Shown piece after piece: positions 23,298 to 32,819 of a stretch of DNA of 64,000 bases. Position numbers and translations under genes: made by a program. Position 1 is the first letter of the stretch; every line of letters starts with the position of its first letter. Below the pieces are notes generated by a model, which was not told where the DNA came from, made no database searches, and was given only the letters and a program-made list of their open reading frames with translations. The stretch covers positions 744,001 to 808,000 of the forward strand of contig CAWAMJ010000002.1 in NCBI GenBank assembly GCA_963783085.1. Reading direction: 5' to 3'. The DNA is from CAVYUC01 sp963783085. Its GTDB lineage: Bacteria > Bacteroidota > Bacteroidia > Bacteroidales > Prolixibacteraceae.

Positions 23298-25672
23298 TTA
23301 GTACACTTGTGATAAATGAAACATCACCGGAGAATCCGTTAAATGATAACATGAATAAAAAAGATATCGTCATGAAACATTTTCAGAAAAAAAATAGCCA
23401 TAAATCGACTTTAACACATTCATCCAGAATCGAAAAATCCATTCGTTTTACCCTAATCCCCAAGGGGAACCGTATACCTGCCCGACTGCAGGCGGGGATT
23501 TTTCTGGTTTCTCACAAAGAAAGGGGCTGGGGTACAAAATCAGAAAAATCGTTTTCTCATCTAATCTGTCAAATTAACCATACCTATTTCAGAAAATCAT
23601 TGCTGGCTTTCGCGCTAAGTTTGATTTTGATTTTCGGTTTCGGCAATCTTTCCGGAAGCACCAAAAAAGTGGATAAACCGTTTTTTCATTCAGAACCGAT
23701 TTTCCCGGAACAAAGTCAGCACGTGCATAGCAGTTCCATTGTGGAGTTGCCCAACGGCGATTTGCTGAGCTGCTGGTTTCAGGGCTCGGGCGAACGGCAT
23801 GCCAATGATGTAATGATTAAAGGCGCGCGCTTAAAAAAAGGTGCCAGCCAATGGAGCGAACCGTTTGTAATGGCCGACACGCCGGATCATCCGGATTGCA
23901 ATCCGGTGTTGTTTGTAGATGCCAAAAACCGCCTGCATCTGGTTTGGGTTGTGGTTATTGGCAATCAATGGGAGGCATCGCTGCTAAAAACCAAAATTTC
24001 AACTGAGTTCCAAAATGAAGGCGCACCGGTTTGGGACTGGCAGGATATTATTCTGCCAAATCCCGGCGAATTGTTTACAAAAACGGTAGAAAATAAATTG
24101 AAGGATATACAAACTCCCGACCGTGCCTGGGCAGAATACGCACCGCCTTACGAGGAACAAATTATTGAAGCGGCACAAGACCCGAAAAAAAGAGAAGTCG
24201 GTTGGATGACCCGCATTCAGCCGCTGACATTGCCTTCCGGAAAAATTTTATTGCCGTTGTATTCCGATGGGTACAACATGTCGCTGCTGGTAATGTCTGA
24301 CGATAATGGCGATACCTGGAACGTTAGCGAACCTATCGTTGGCCGCGGAAATATTCAGCCAACCCTTTTACGGAAAAACGACGGAACTCTTGTGGCCTAC
24401 ATGCGCGATAGCGGCGATGCCCCGGGCCGTGTTTTCAAAAGCACTTCGAAAGACGATGGTTACAGTTGGGATCCGGCATTGAAAATCGACATTCCAAACC
24501 CTGGTTCCAGTCTTGCCGCCATATCGTTAAATGACGGAAACTGGGTGATGGCGTACAACAATACCGAAAATGGCCGGCACCGGCTGGCCGTAAGCCTTTC
24601 CGACGACGAAGGAAAAACATGGAAATGGACCAACTACCTGGAAAACGAAGCACCGGATGAAGGCGGATTTTCCTATCCGAATGTCATTCAAACCAAAGAC
24701 GGGCTGATTCATATAAGTTATTCTTATCAACTTCGGGAAAAGAAAACCATTAAACATGTATTTTTCAATGAGGAATGGATCAAAGAAACACCGCAAAATA
24801 TAACCAATGCTGAAAAACTGGGATTTCCGAAAGGAAAGAAAGTGTTGCTGTTGCATTGCGACGATGCCGGCATGTGCGAAGAAGCCAATATTGCGGTGCA
24901 ATCGTACATCGACAAAGGAGTGGTGCGTTCGGCAGCCGTGATGATGCCCTGTCCGTATGCGGAAGACATGGTAAACTGGGCGAAAAAACACCCCAAAGCC
25001 GATGTTGGCGTACATCTGACGTTAACCAGTGAATGGAAAAATTATCGCTGGGGGCCGGTAACCGACAAGGAAAAAGTGCCAGGGTTAATCGATCCGGAAG
25101 GAATGTTGTGGCACGAAGTTCCGGGAGTGGTCGCTCACGCAACGCCGCAGGAAGTGGAAACCGAGATAAAAGCGCAAATCGACAAGATGCTGGCCATGGG
25201 CTACACTCCCTCGCACATCGATACCCACATGGGAACCTTATATGCTTCACCCGAATATGTAAAGGTTTTTCTGAAAACGGCAGAGGAATATAACATTCCT
25301 GCCAATGCCATTGACCTGTCGAATCCGAAAGTGGCGGCGTATTACAAAAAAGCCGGCTACCCGATTAATGATGAAGTAATTGCAGAGCTGGCCAAATACA
25401 AATTGCCCAAACTGGATAATTTCACCAGTGTGCCTGAGGGAAAAACTTACGAACAAAAACGGTCGAACTTTTTCGAGCTGGTAAATTCACTTCAGCCGGG
25501 ATTAACCGAAATTATTTTCCACCCTTCCATAGAAACCGCTAATTTGAAAACCATTACCGGTTCGTGGCAACAAAGGGTTTGGGAAGCACAACTGTTCTCC
25601 GATCCGGTGGTACACGAGTATTTCAGGAACAACGGTATTATCATTACCAACTGGGGAGACATTATGAAATGA
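23294..25672 (+). CDS. Fusion: BNR sialidase-like propeller + ChbG/YdjC deacetylase
   Basis: This 792-residue protein has three parts. Residues 1-100 are low-confidence sequence that contains a repeat-derived stretch (CCCCAAGGGGA near 23457 and GGGGCTGGGG near 23523). Residues ~101-118 (KSLLAFALSLILIFGFG) look like the true signal or anchor, so the real start may be later and non-ATG. Residues ~125-500 are a BNR propeller (SDDNGDTWNVS, SKDDGYSWDPA, SDDEGKTWKWT). Residues ~510-792 are a ChbG/YdjC carbohydrate deacetylase with metal motifs HCDDAG (~521), GVHLTLT and HIDTHMGT (~641). Family knowledge: metal-dependent removal of acetyl from sugar amines. It could cleave and deacetylate the same sugar. 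Confidence 0.78.
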   Translation: MISTLVINETSPENPLNDNMNKKDIVMKHFQKKNSHKSTLTHSSRIEKSIRFTLIPKGNRIPARLQAGIFLVSHKERGWGTKSEKSFSHLICQINHTYFRKSLLAFALSLILIFGFGNLSGSTKKVDKPFFHSEPIFPEQSQHVHSSSIVELPNGDLLSCWFQGSGERHANDVMIKGARLKKGASQWSEPFVMADTPDHPDCNPVLFVDAKNRLHLVWVVVIGNQWEASLLKTKISTEFQNEGAPVWDWQDIILPNPGELFTKTVENKLKDIQTPDRAWAEYAPPYEEQIIEAAQDPKKREVGWMTRIQPLTLPSGKILLPLYSDGYNMSLLVMSDDNGDTWNVSEPIVGRGNIQPTLLRKNDGTLVAYMRDSGDAPGRVFKSTSKDDGYSWDPALKIDIPNPGSSLAAISLNDGNWVMAYNNTENGRHRLAVSLSDDEGKTWKWTNYLENEAPDEGGFSYPNVIQTKDGLIHISYSYQLREKKTIKHVFFNEEWIKETPQNITNAEKLGFPKGKKVLLLHCDDAGMCEEANIAVQSYIDKGVVRSAAVMMPCPYAEDMVNWAKKHPKADVGVHLTLTSEWKNYRWGPVTDKEKVPGLIDPEGMLWHEVPGVVAHATPQEVETEIKAQIDKMLAMGYTPSHIDTHMGTLYASPEYVKVFLKTAEEYNIPANAIDLSNPKVAAYYKKAGYPINDEVIAELAKYKLPKLDNFTSVPEGKTYEQKRSNFFELVNSLQPGLTEIIFHPSIETANLKTITGSWQQRVWEAQLFSDPVVHEYFRNNGIIITNWGDIMK

Positions 25673-26131
25673 ACCACGACCACAGGTTTGTCGTCCATTG
25701 AAACCGCTAGTTCATGGCAAATTTCCTGTCCGGGTGCATGAGCAGGGCGGGCGTCGATTAGGTTAGGGGAATAACATAAAATCTGCACCTCCGCGTCACT
25801 TCAAATCCTTTATTTGCCGGCTGCTCCGGAGCAAAAAAATAGTAAAAGAGCTCTTTTTTTTGTATCGATCGCTTAATGGGTCCTGGCATCAGCAGGGTTT
25901 ATCGGCATTGATTTTTAATAAATTTAGCAGGTTTATAAATAATGTTGATTTGTTTCAGAGGTCAATTCGTCTGACTGTTGGTTTTTCGGTTAATATTTAA
26001 TGTGTATCAAACAAAATTTTAGTGGCGTTCTGTGCAACGGAGGTTTAATTTTAACGTATTAATTACAGGTATTTCGAGAGTACATTTTTTGTTAAAATAA
26101 CTGTCCGTCAAACTGAGAAAATAAACAGCAA
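25673..26131. other. 459-base gap, one possible terminator hairpin
   Basis: No gene is supported. AAAAGAGCTCTTTT followed by further T (25844-25860) could be a weak factor-independent terminator after the BNR-deacetylase gene. The small minus-strand frame at 26019-26261 is A+T-rich and overlaps the next start, so it is not called. Confidence 0.35.
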
Positions 26132-27418
26132 GTGAATAATCAAAAAGCCATAACTTTTTCAGGTATTTTACTGGTTGCAATGTCGCTGGGAACAGCGTGG
26201 GCAGTCCGCGGGCAATTTGGTCACGAACAGGGAGCCGCCTGGGCGGGTGGAGCCGGTGCACTGGCGCTGGTTTTATTATCGCGCCGCACCGATTGGTACC
26301 AACGGATATTTACCGTTACACTTGCTTCGGCAATTGGCTGGGGAATGGGCGGCATGATTAGTTACGGCCAGGTTGTCGGTTACGGGAGAAGCGACGATTT
26401 CCGGAACGCCTTTTATGGTTTACTGATGCTTTTTATTATCGGCGGATTGTTCGGATTAATGGGCGGCGGGCTAACCGGCCTCGCCCTCGAATCGACAAAG
26501 GAGAAAAAAGTAAAATGGGCTGGTCTTTTTGCTGAAATGGTTGCCGGCGGTTTGATTTTCTACGGTTTCCTGGTAATGCAGCTTGAGATTCTGATGACTC
26601 CTCCGCGTGCTGAAAACTGGGCCATCATTCTTGGTGCAGGCGTAGCGATGGTTTGGTATATGGTTCGAAATGGTTTTCATTCATCGTTGCGGGTTGCGCT
26701 GTATACCATGCTTGGCTCGGGGTTTGGATTTGCATTTGGCAATTTTCTCCAAACGGTTGGAACCCTCATGCAAATTCCTTTTAACATGTGGAATGTTATG
26801 GAATACAGCATCGGCTTTTTTGGTGGAACAGCGCTGGCTTACAGCGTCTATAGTTCCCGGTGGCCGAAAGAAGCAGAGGCGCCCGCAAAATGGGAAAGCC
26901 GCACGGCATTTTTGGTTGTAACCGCACTTTTTCCACTCATTGTTTTTCGCGAATCGCTTCAGTATGGAGCGCTGCTCAAACGGTTTGGCAATCTGGCGGT
27001 TTCGGAAAATATAGCCCTCTTAAGCAGTATCGCAGCCGGAATGCTGATTGTAGCTGCAATAGTTTTTATCTGGTGGCAAAATGAAAAAGCAAATTTTGAT
27101 TTTAGCCGAAAAAACGTTTGGTCAGCCTTTCTGTTATACCTCTCAACCTATGTGGCGGTAAGTTTTATTGTTACAGGCGCTTTTGCCGGTAATATTATGG
27201 CGAATCACATTTTATACGTGATAAACCTTCTTGTGATTTTTTCCCTGGCCGGAAAGGTTGGGACTCCCTTTGAAAAAAAATTGTACACACGGATAAATGC
27301 CCAAAAATGGGCGGTGGCCCTCATCTTGATCCTAATATTCATTTCTGTTATTTCGCTGGTTTCGATTAGCATTCACGGAGAAATGAATGGTGCACGGGAA
27401 CGTTTTTCAAATTTTTAG
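26132..27418 (+). CDS. Polytopic membrane protein of unknown function
   Basis: This 428-residue protein begins with GTG at 26132 (MNNQKAITFSGILLV) and shows about 12 hydrophobic helices of 17-25 residues, many glycine-rich (GMGGMISYG, GGLFGLMGGGLTGLAL). It has few charged loops and no transporter family signature I recognise. It lies upstream of SusC and may be an inner-membrane transporter or sensor of the locus. Whether it shares a transcript with SusC (93-base gap) is not certain. Confidence 0.6.
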   Translation: MNNQKAITFSGILLVAMSLGTAWAVRGQFGHEQGAAWAGGAGALALVLLSRRTDWYQRIFTVTLASAIGWGMGGMISYGQVVGYGRSDDFRNAFYGLLMLFIIGGLFGLMGGGLTGLALESTKEKKVKWAGLFAEMVAGGLIFYGFLVMQLEILMTPPRAENWAIILGAGVAMVWYMVRNGFHSSLRVALYTMLGSGFGFAFGNFLQTVGTLMQIPFNMWNVMEYSIGFFGGTALAYSVYSSRWPKEAEAPAKWESRTAFLVVTALFPLIVFRESLQYGALLKRFGNLAVSENIALLSSIAAGMLIVAAIVFIWWQNEKANFDFSRKNVWSAFLLYLSTYVAVSFIVTGAFAGNIMANHILYVINLLVIFSLAGKVGTPFEKKLYTRINAQKWAVALILILIFISVISLVSISIHGEMNGARERFSNF

Positions 27419-27511
27419 ACTGGTTTTATAAATTGTTGAAAACGGAAATACAAAATCTTTTATGAGTTAAATAGTTACTGGGGTTAAATTTAATCATCTA
27501 ATTTAAATTTT

Positions 27512-30500
27512 ATGAAAAAAAGAATCTTACAAATGCTCCTGCTTTTAACGTTATCGCTTTTAACGGTTGCCCTGAATGCACAGGTTAAAGTAAGCGGGAC
27601 AGTAAAAAGCGATGACAACGAGCTTCTGCCGGGAGTATCGATTGTTGTTAAAGGCACTGCCACAGGTGTAGTTACCGACAACAACGGCAACTATTCGGTT
27701 ACTGTGCCCAATGCACAATCCGTTCTGGTATTTTCCTATGTGGGAATGAAAACGCAGGAAGTACCGGTGGACGGAAGGACCAATATTGATGTTACACTTT
27801 CGGAATCAACGGTTGGAGTTGATGAAGTTGTTGTAACCGCACTTGGCATTTCGCGCGAGAAAAAATCGCTGGGTTATTCGGTTGCCGAAGTTGAAGGCGA
27901 ATCGCTTCAAAAAGTGGCACAGGAAAACATACTGAATTCCCTGGCAGGAAAAGTAGCCGGCGTTTCTATCAATTCCACGGGTATTCCCGGATCATCGGTA
28001 AGCATGGTCATCCGCGGCGCTTCGTCGCTAACCAGCGACAATCAGCCGTTGTTTGTAGTAGACGGCGTTCCGATGAATAACACGTTAAACAACGTTGTTC
28101 AGCTGGGAAACGATAACAAAGCAGACTATGGTAATGCCATTTCCGACCTCAATCCGCAGGATATCGAAAGCGTGTCGGTGCTGAAAGGCCCGAGCGCTGC
28201 GGCGCTTTATGGTTCCAGGGCCGGTAACGGCGTTGTGCTGATAACAACCAAATCGGGAAAGAAAACCAGGGGGCTTGGCATTTCCATTACATCGAATTCG
28301 GTAATAGAGAATCCGTACAAATACCTTCCGATGCACAATTTGTTTGGTTACGGCACCCGCCCCTATACTCAGGAAAACAGGCCCAACAACGGTTTGGATT
28401 TTTATGTAGCCGATCCAACAGAATCAGCCTGGGTTGGTCCGCAACTGGATCAGGGTATGAAAGCCTATCAGTGGCCTTATTTCGATTCGGATGGTAATCT
28501 TACCGCTACTCCGCTGGTTTCACATCCTGATAATTACGAGAATTTCTTCCAAACTGGTTTTACCACTGACAATACCGTGTCGGTAACGGATGCCAATGAA
28601 AAAATGAACTACAGGTTGTCGTATACCAACATGGAAAACAGGGGAGTTATTCCAAACAGCGATCTACATAAAAATTCAATATCGTTAAACTCTTCCGTTA
28701 ATTTAGTAGACAATGTAAAAGTGAGTTCCGTCATTAACTTTACTTCATCAGGCGCAAAAAACCGCCCGGCCGGTAACCGTGGCGCTAATCCCGTGCAGGC
28801 ATTGTACGAAACCAACCCGTCTATCGATATTAATTTACTACGAACGATTTGGGAGCCCGGAAAAGAAGGGATTCAGCAGAATGCACCTTACACCCTTGAA
28901 ATTAACCCGGATGGAACGTATGAACGTACCGGTGATTTTGCCAATAACCCTTTCTTCCTCGCAGAAGAAGTAAACAACGGTTTCCAGCGGGACAGGGTTT
29001 ATGGAAACGTGCGCCTTGACTGGGATATCAATAAGGATTTTTCATTCTTTGTGCGGTATACCCACGATCAGTTTCACGAATTTATCGATACGAAAATCGC
29101 ACCCAGTTACAGCAAGGAAATGCATGGGTTTTACGGCCAGCTGAACCAGTACCGAAGGGAACAGAACGGCGATTTCCTGTTAACCTATAAAAAACAGGTC
29201 AGCGATATTAGTGTTTCTGCTTCGGTTGGCGGTAACTGGCGGTACAATTATGCACGAAACGACCAGGCTGCCGCTAAAAACGGTGGTTCAGGATTAATTG
29301 TTCCCGGAATATATTCGTTAAGTAATATTGCCCCTACGAACATTACCTATTCATCGGGCTGGAGTCAGAAAGCTGTATACAGCGCCTATGCGTTAGCTTC
29401 TTTCGGCTTTAAAGATGCAGTTTATCTCGATTTAACAGCCAGGAACGACTGGTCGAGCACGTTGCCGGTTGAAAACCGTTCCTATTTTTACCCGTCGGCG
29501 TCGCTAAGTTTGTTGCTGAACAATACGTTTGACATGGGAAACCAGGTTTCACTGTTTAAATTACGCGGTGGCTGGGCACAGGTTGGTAACGACACCGATC
29601 CGTACCGTTTACTGGCAACGATGGGCCAGCAGTCGGCATGGGACGGGCAAACGCGGTTAACCACTTCGGGCACCTTGCTGCTTCCCGATTTGAAACCTGA
29701 AATTCAAACTTCCTGGGAAATCGGCGCCGATCTCGCATTTTTCAACAATCGCCTGCGGGCAGATGGAACTTATTACCATTCCAAAAACGAAAACCAGATA
29801 CTGAGTATCGGCTTGCCACCTTCGTCGGGTTACAACGGCAAGCAGATCAACGCCGGCTTAATATCCAGCCGCGGGATTGAAATTTCACTTGGGGTGACAC
29901 CCATTCAAACCAAAGACCTGAACTGGGATGTGAATTTCGTGTTTTCAAGGAACCGGACAAGGGTTGATGAGCTTTCCGAAGGATTTAATTATGTAACGTT
30001 GTGGACCGATGCGAAAGGCGGCGCTGTTACCTGGGTAGGCGAAGATATCGGTAACATCATCGATAAAAAAATGCTGCGCGTGGAAGATAAATCATCTGAG
30101 TATTACGGATGGCCCATTGTAGATGACGAAGGTTGGGACAATTCCGACGGCACCTGGGAAAAAGACGGGAAAAGGGTAGCTCCGGTTATTGGCAACTTTA
30201 ACCCGGATTTTACAGCAGGCATGCAAACCGTACTTTCCTATAAGAAGTGGTCGTTGAGTGCCAGCCTCGACTGGCGGGTTGGCGGACAATTTGTTTCTCA
30301 AACCCTGCGTTACGGCGAGTCTGATTTACATTCGCAACGCTGGATCGACCGTACGGTGAAGATCAACAACATGAGCGACCAGGAGATGGCCCAGTATCTG
30401 AAAGATCATGCCGATCAATACCTTTCTCCTGACGGTGAATTCTTTGTTGTGGTTGGTGGTCCGACTGCAGAATACGGAGGTCTGGAACATACCGAAGGCG

Positions 30501-30598
30501 GAATTACGCTGCACGACGGTGTGTTTATGCCGGGAGTGGAACCATTGTACGATGACGAAGGCAACATAACCGGTTACAAAGAGCATCTTGGTTGTTGA
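27512..30598 (+). CDS. SusC-family TonB-dependent receptor, ended early by in-frame TGA
   Basis: This 1028-residue piece has a Sec signal (LLTLSLLTVALNAQ), a carboxypeptidase-regulatory-like domain (~25-110; PGVSIVVKGTATGVVTDNNG), a plug (VRGAS/IRGASS, FVVDGVPMNNT, LKGPSAAALYGSRAGNGVVLITTK) and most of the 22-strand barrel. After EHLGC a TGA at 30596-30598 stops it, but the same frame continues for another ~110 residues of barrel sequence to 30934. The full length would be about 1140, equal to the second SusC at 60279. Function: outer-membrane import of oligosaccharides with the SusD next door. Confidence 0.85.
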   Translation: MKKRILQMLLLLTLSLLTVALNAQVKVSGTVKSDDNELLPGVSIVVKGTATGVVTDNNGNYSVTVPNAQSVLVFSYVGMKTQEVPVDGRTNIDVTLSESTVGVDEVVVTALGISREKKSLGYSVAEVEGESLQKVAQENILNSLAGKVAGVSINSTGIPGSSVSMVIRGASSLTSDNQPLFVVDGVPMNNTLNNVVQLGNDNKADYGNAISDLNPQDIESVSVLKGPSAAALYGSRAGNGVVLITTKSGKKTRGLGISITSNSVIENPYKYLPMHNLFGYGTRPYTQENRPNNGLDFYVADPTESAWVGPQLDQGMKAYQWPYFDSDGNLTATPLVSHPDNYENFFQTGFTTDNTVSVTDANEKMNYRLSYTNMENRGVIPNSDLHKNSISLNSSVNLVDNVKVSSVINFTSSGAKNRPAGNRGANPVQALYETNPSIDINLLRTIWEPGKEGIQQNAPYTLEINPDGTYERTGDFANNPFFLAEEVNNGFQRDRVYGNVRLDWDINKDFSFFVRYTHDQFHEFIDTKIAPSYSKEMHGFYGQLNQYRREQNGDFLLTYKKQVSDISVSASVGGNWRYNYARNDQAAAKNGGSGLIVPGIYSLSNIAPTNITYSSGWSQKAVYSAYALASFGFKDAVYLDLTARNDWSSTLPVENRSYFYPSASLSLLLNNTFDMGNQVSLFKLRGGWAQVGNDTDPYRLLATMGQQSAWDGQTRLTTSGTLLLPDLKPEIQTSWEIGADLAFFNNRLRADGTYYHSKNENQILSIGLPPSSGYNGKQINAGLISSRGIEISLGVTPIQTKDLNWDVNFVFSRNRTRVDELSEGFNYVTLWTDAKGGAVTWVGEDIGNIIDKKMLRVEDKSSEYYGWPIVDDEGWDNSDGTWEKDGKRVAPVIGNFNPDFTAGMQTVLSYKKWSLSASLDWRVGGQFVSQTLRYGESDLHSQRWIDRTVKINNMSDQEMAQYLKDHADQYLSPDGEFFVVVGGPTAEYGGLEHTEGGITLHDGVFMPGVEPLYDDEGNITGYKEHLGC

Positions 30599-30934
30599 CA
30601 TACGCCAACCATTCGCTATCAGGATTTTTACGGGTGGGATTATACCCGCAACGCCACTTTCGACGCGGATTTTATTAAACTGAGGGAGATTTCAATCGCC
30701 TACCAGCTACCTTCGCTAACATCAATCGGGATACAAAGCGCTACGCTGGCATTATACAGCCGTAACATTATATTGTGGACCAAAGCCAAAGTTGGTATCG
30801 ACCCGGAAATGGCTTTCCAACCGGAAGGCAGCGTACAGGGACAAAGCGGAATCATGTTTAAACAAGGGATCGAACGTTTTAACGTTACGCCGTGGACAAT
30901 TCCGGTTGGTCTGAAGTTGAATGTAAATTTTTAA
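30599..30934 (+). pseudogene. SusC C-terminal continuation after the in-frame TGA
   Basis: In the same frame as the receptor, the bases after TGA read HTPTIRYQDFYGWDY, then FDADFIKLREISIAYQLPS and SRNIILWTKAKVGIDPE and end ...VPVGLKLNVNF-stop. This aligns with the terminal strands of the second SusC (FDADYIKLREISLNYRLPN; SRNIMVWTKDANLGIDPE). It has no start of its own. So the gene carries a nonsense codon, or that codon is a base-call error; the tail strands are required for barrel assembly. Confidence 0.75.
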
Positions 30935-30953
30935 ACTCATAAACTGATAAATT

Positions 30954-32651
30954 ATGAAATCACAATATAAATTGCTACTGGTTCTAATCACAGTAATTCT
31001 TGCATCGTGCCAGGATTTAACCGAGCTGAATGTGAATCCCAATGGAGTGGATCCGGCTTCAGTGAATCCCGATTTGCTGGTAACGACTGTAATTACAGAA
31101 ACAGCCAATCCTTATCTGAGGAACGGGTATAACGAAAATCTGGCTGGTGTTATGCAATACATCCAGAAAAATGGCTGGAGTTCGGGCGTGAACAATTTCG
31201 ATTGGATTGGCGAGTCGTCCTGGAGTGGTTACTACAATACACTCCGAAATATTGACCATCTGTATAAACGGGCAGAAGAAGAGGGAATGGAATTCCATCA
31301 GGGAATTGCGCTGGTGCTGAAATCATTTAATTTTGGTGTAATCACCGATGGATGGGGAGCTGCACCTTATACCAATGCGTTGAATGCACCCAATGGTGAA
31401 CAGAACGATTTGTTCCCTGCCTTCGATTCTCAGGAAACCATCTATAAAGGAATTCTCGAGGATTTAAAAACCGCGAATACGTTGTTGTCGAAACCGAAGG
31501 GGGCTTACATCGGAATCAACGAGGATGCGGATGTTTTATACAACGGCGATCCGGCGAAATGGAGAAAATTTGCCAATTCGCTGATGCTGAGATATTATAT
31601 GCGGCTTTCAGAAAAATTGCCGGACTTTGCAAAATCAGGTATTGAAGAAATCGTTTCAAATCCGGGTACTTTCCCAATTTTTACGTCGAACGATGACGAT
31701 GCTACCATGAGTTATGTAGGAACATCGAATGACGACTCGTGGCCGGCCAATACCACATTCGACAACAGCGAAAGTAATTTCAGCCGGATTCAATTGGGTG
31801 CAGGTCTGCGCGACGTTCTGGTTGATTATAATGATCCGCGCCTGCCCGTTTGGTTCAACAAAGTGAAAGTTAAAATCACCGTTTCCGACGAGCACGCCGC
31901 CGAAGGCGATGACGTAACTGTGGACGGAGTGCGCTACCTGACTCCTTCCTATGTTGCCGAACAAGGGTACGTGATTTACAACGAGGATACCTGGCAAACT
32001 GCTTCCGAAAACGGAACCACCATCATCGATACCATGGAATATGTCGGAATCCCGACTGCGGTGGTTGGTTACGAACCTTACAATTACAATTTGAATCCAA
32101 GCCCAACGCAGGGTGGTTACAACCAGCATGTTTCCGCATTGGACGATAAATACCGGGATGCTGCCGGGCCCATGTTAAAAGCACGTTTGATGTCGTATGC
32201 CGAAGTTTGTTTTATTTTGGCAGAAGCAGCGCAAAAAGGCTGGTCGGTAGGTTCGCAGCAGGAATGGTATGAAAAAGGCGTTCAGGCATCTTTGGAAACC
32301 TGGGGCGTGGGCGATCAGTTTGATGAATACATCGCAACTGACGGTGTAGCTTACAATGGCTCGCTGGAACAAATCATGACGCAAAAATGGATTGCCAACT
32401 GGACCAATGCAACCGAAGCCTGGAACGACTGGAGAAGAACAGGCCTTCCGAATCTTGAATTTGGCGCCCGCGGACGGCGCGACGCAATGCCCATTCGCTA
32501 CCGGTACGATGCCAACGAAAAAAACAGAAATGCTGATAATTATGCTGCGGCTATCGATGGTCTCGAACAAACTCAGTATACCGGCGAGGACGGAAACGAC
32601 AGCGCCTGGTCAAAAATCTGGCTGTTGCAGGGAACGGGTAAACCTTATTAG
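30954..32651 (+). CDS. SusD-like nutrient-binding outer membrane lipoprotein
   Basis: This 565-residue protein starts 20 bases after the SusC tail. The lipobox ILASCQ places Cys at residue ~19. LTELNVNPNGVDPASVNPD and GDPAKWRKFANSLMLRYYMRL are typical of the SusD-like group. Helical TPR-like motifs (residues ~100-200) form the scaffold that caps SusC. SusD binds glycan at the cell surface and hands it to SusC. A clear terminator follows at 32684-32733. Confidence 0.92.
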   Translation: MKSQYKLLLVLITVILASCQDLTELNVNPNGVDPASVNPDLLVTTVITETANPYLRNGYNENLAGVMQYIQKNGWSSGVNNFDWIGESSWSGYYNTLRNIDHLYKRAEEEGMEFHQGIALVLKSFNFGVITDGWGAAPYTNALNAPNGEQNDLFPAFDSQETIYKGILEDLKTANTLLSKPKGAYIGINEDADVLYNGDPAKWRKFANSLMLRYYMRLSEKLPDFAKSGIEEIVSNPGTFPIFTSNDDDATMSYVGTSNDDSWPANTTFDNSESNFSRIQLGAGLRDVLVDYNDPRLPVWFNKVKVKITVSDEHAAEGDDVTVDGVRYLTPSYVAEQGYVIYNEDTWQTASENGTTIIDTMEYVGIPTAVVGYEPYNYNLNPSPTQGGYNQHVSALDDKYRDAAGPMLKARLMSYAEVCFILAEAAQKGWSVGSQQEWYEKGVQASLETWGVGDQFDEYIATDGVAYNGSLEQIMTQKWIANWTNATEAWNDWRRTGLPNLEFGARGRRDAMPIRYRYDANEKNRNADNYAAAIDGLEQTQYTGEDGNDSAWSKIWLLQGTGKPY

Positions 32652-32683
32652 AATATGAATTAATCCGGTTTTTGACATCTTGA

Positions 32684-32733
32684 AAAATCTGGCGGTTTTT
32701 ACCCTTGATGAAAGGGAACTGCCAGATTTTTTT
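32684..32733 (+). terminator. Factor-independent terminator after SusD
   Basis: AATCTGGCGGTT pairs with AACTGCCAGATT (one G-T pair) around a short loop, followed by a run of T. It lies 33 bases past the SusD stop and ends the SusCD transcript. Confidence 0.8.
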
Positions 32734-32819
32734 CCTGACATCGGGCATTTTCCATCCGTTTTATTTGAAAAGTTTCAGGTGCCTAAACCTTAAATATCCA
32801 ATCGATCATTATTAAAACC

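Noticed and set aside
17283..25672. Sialic acid catabolism cluster
   Set aside because: There is a NanA-type aldolase and sialidase-like proteins, but the FRIP arginine is missing in the first BNR protein, and no NanE or NagA/NagB gene is present; the label would overreach.
26019..26261. An 80-residue minus-strand frame before the membrane protein
   Set aside because: It overlaps the start of a clear membrane protein and has low-complexity composition.
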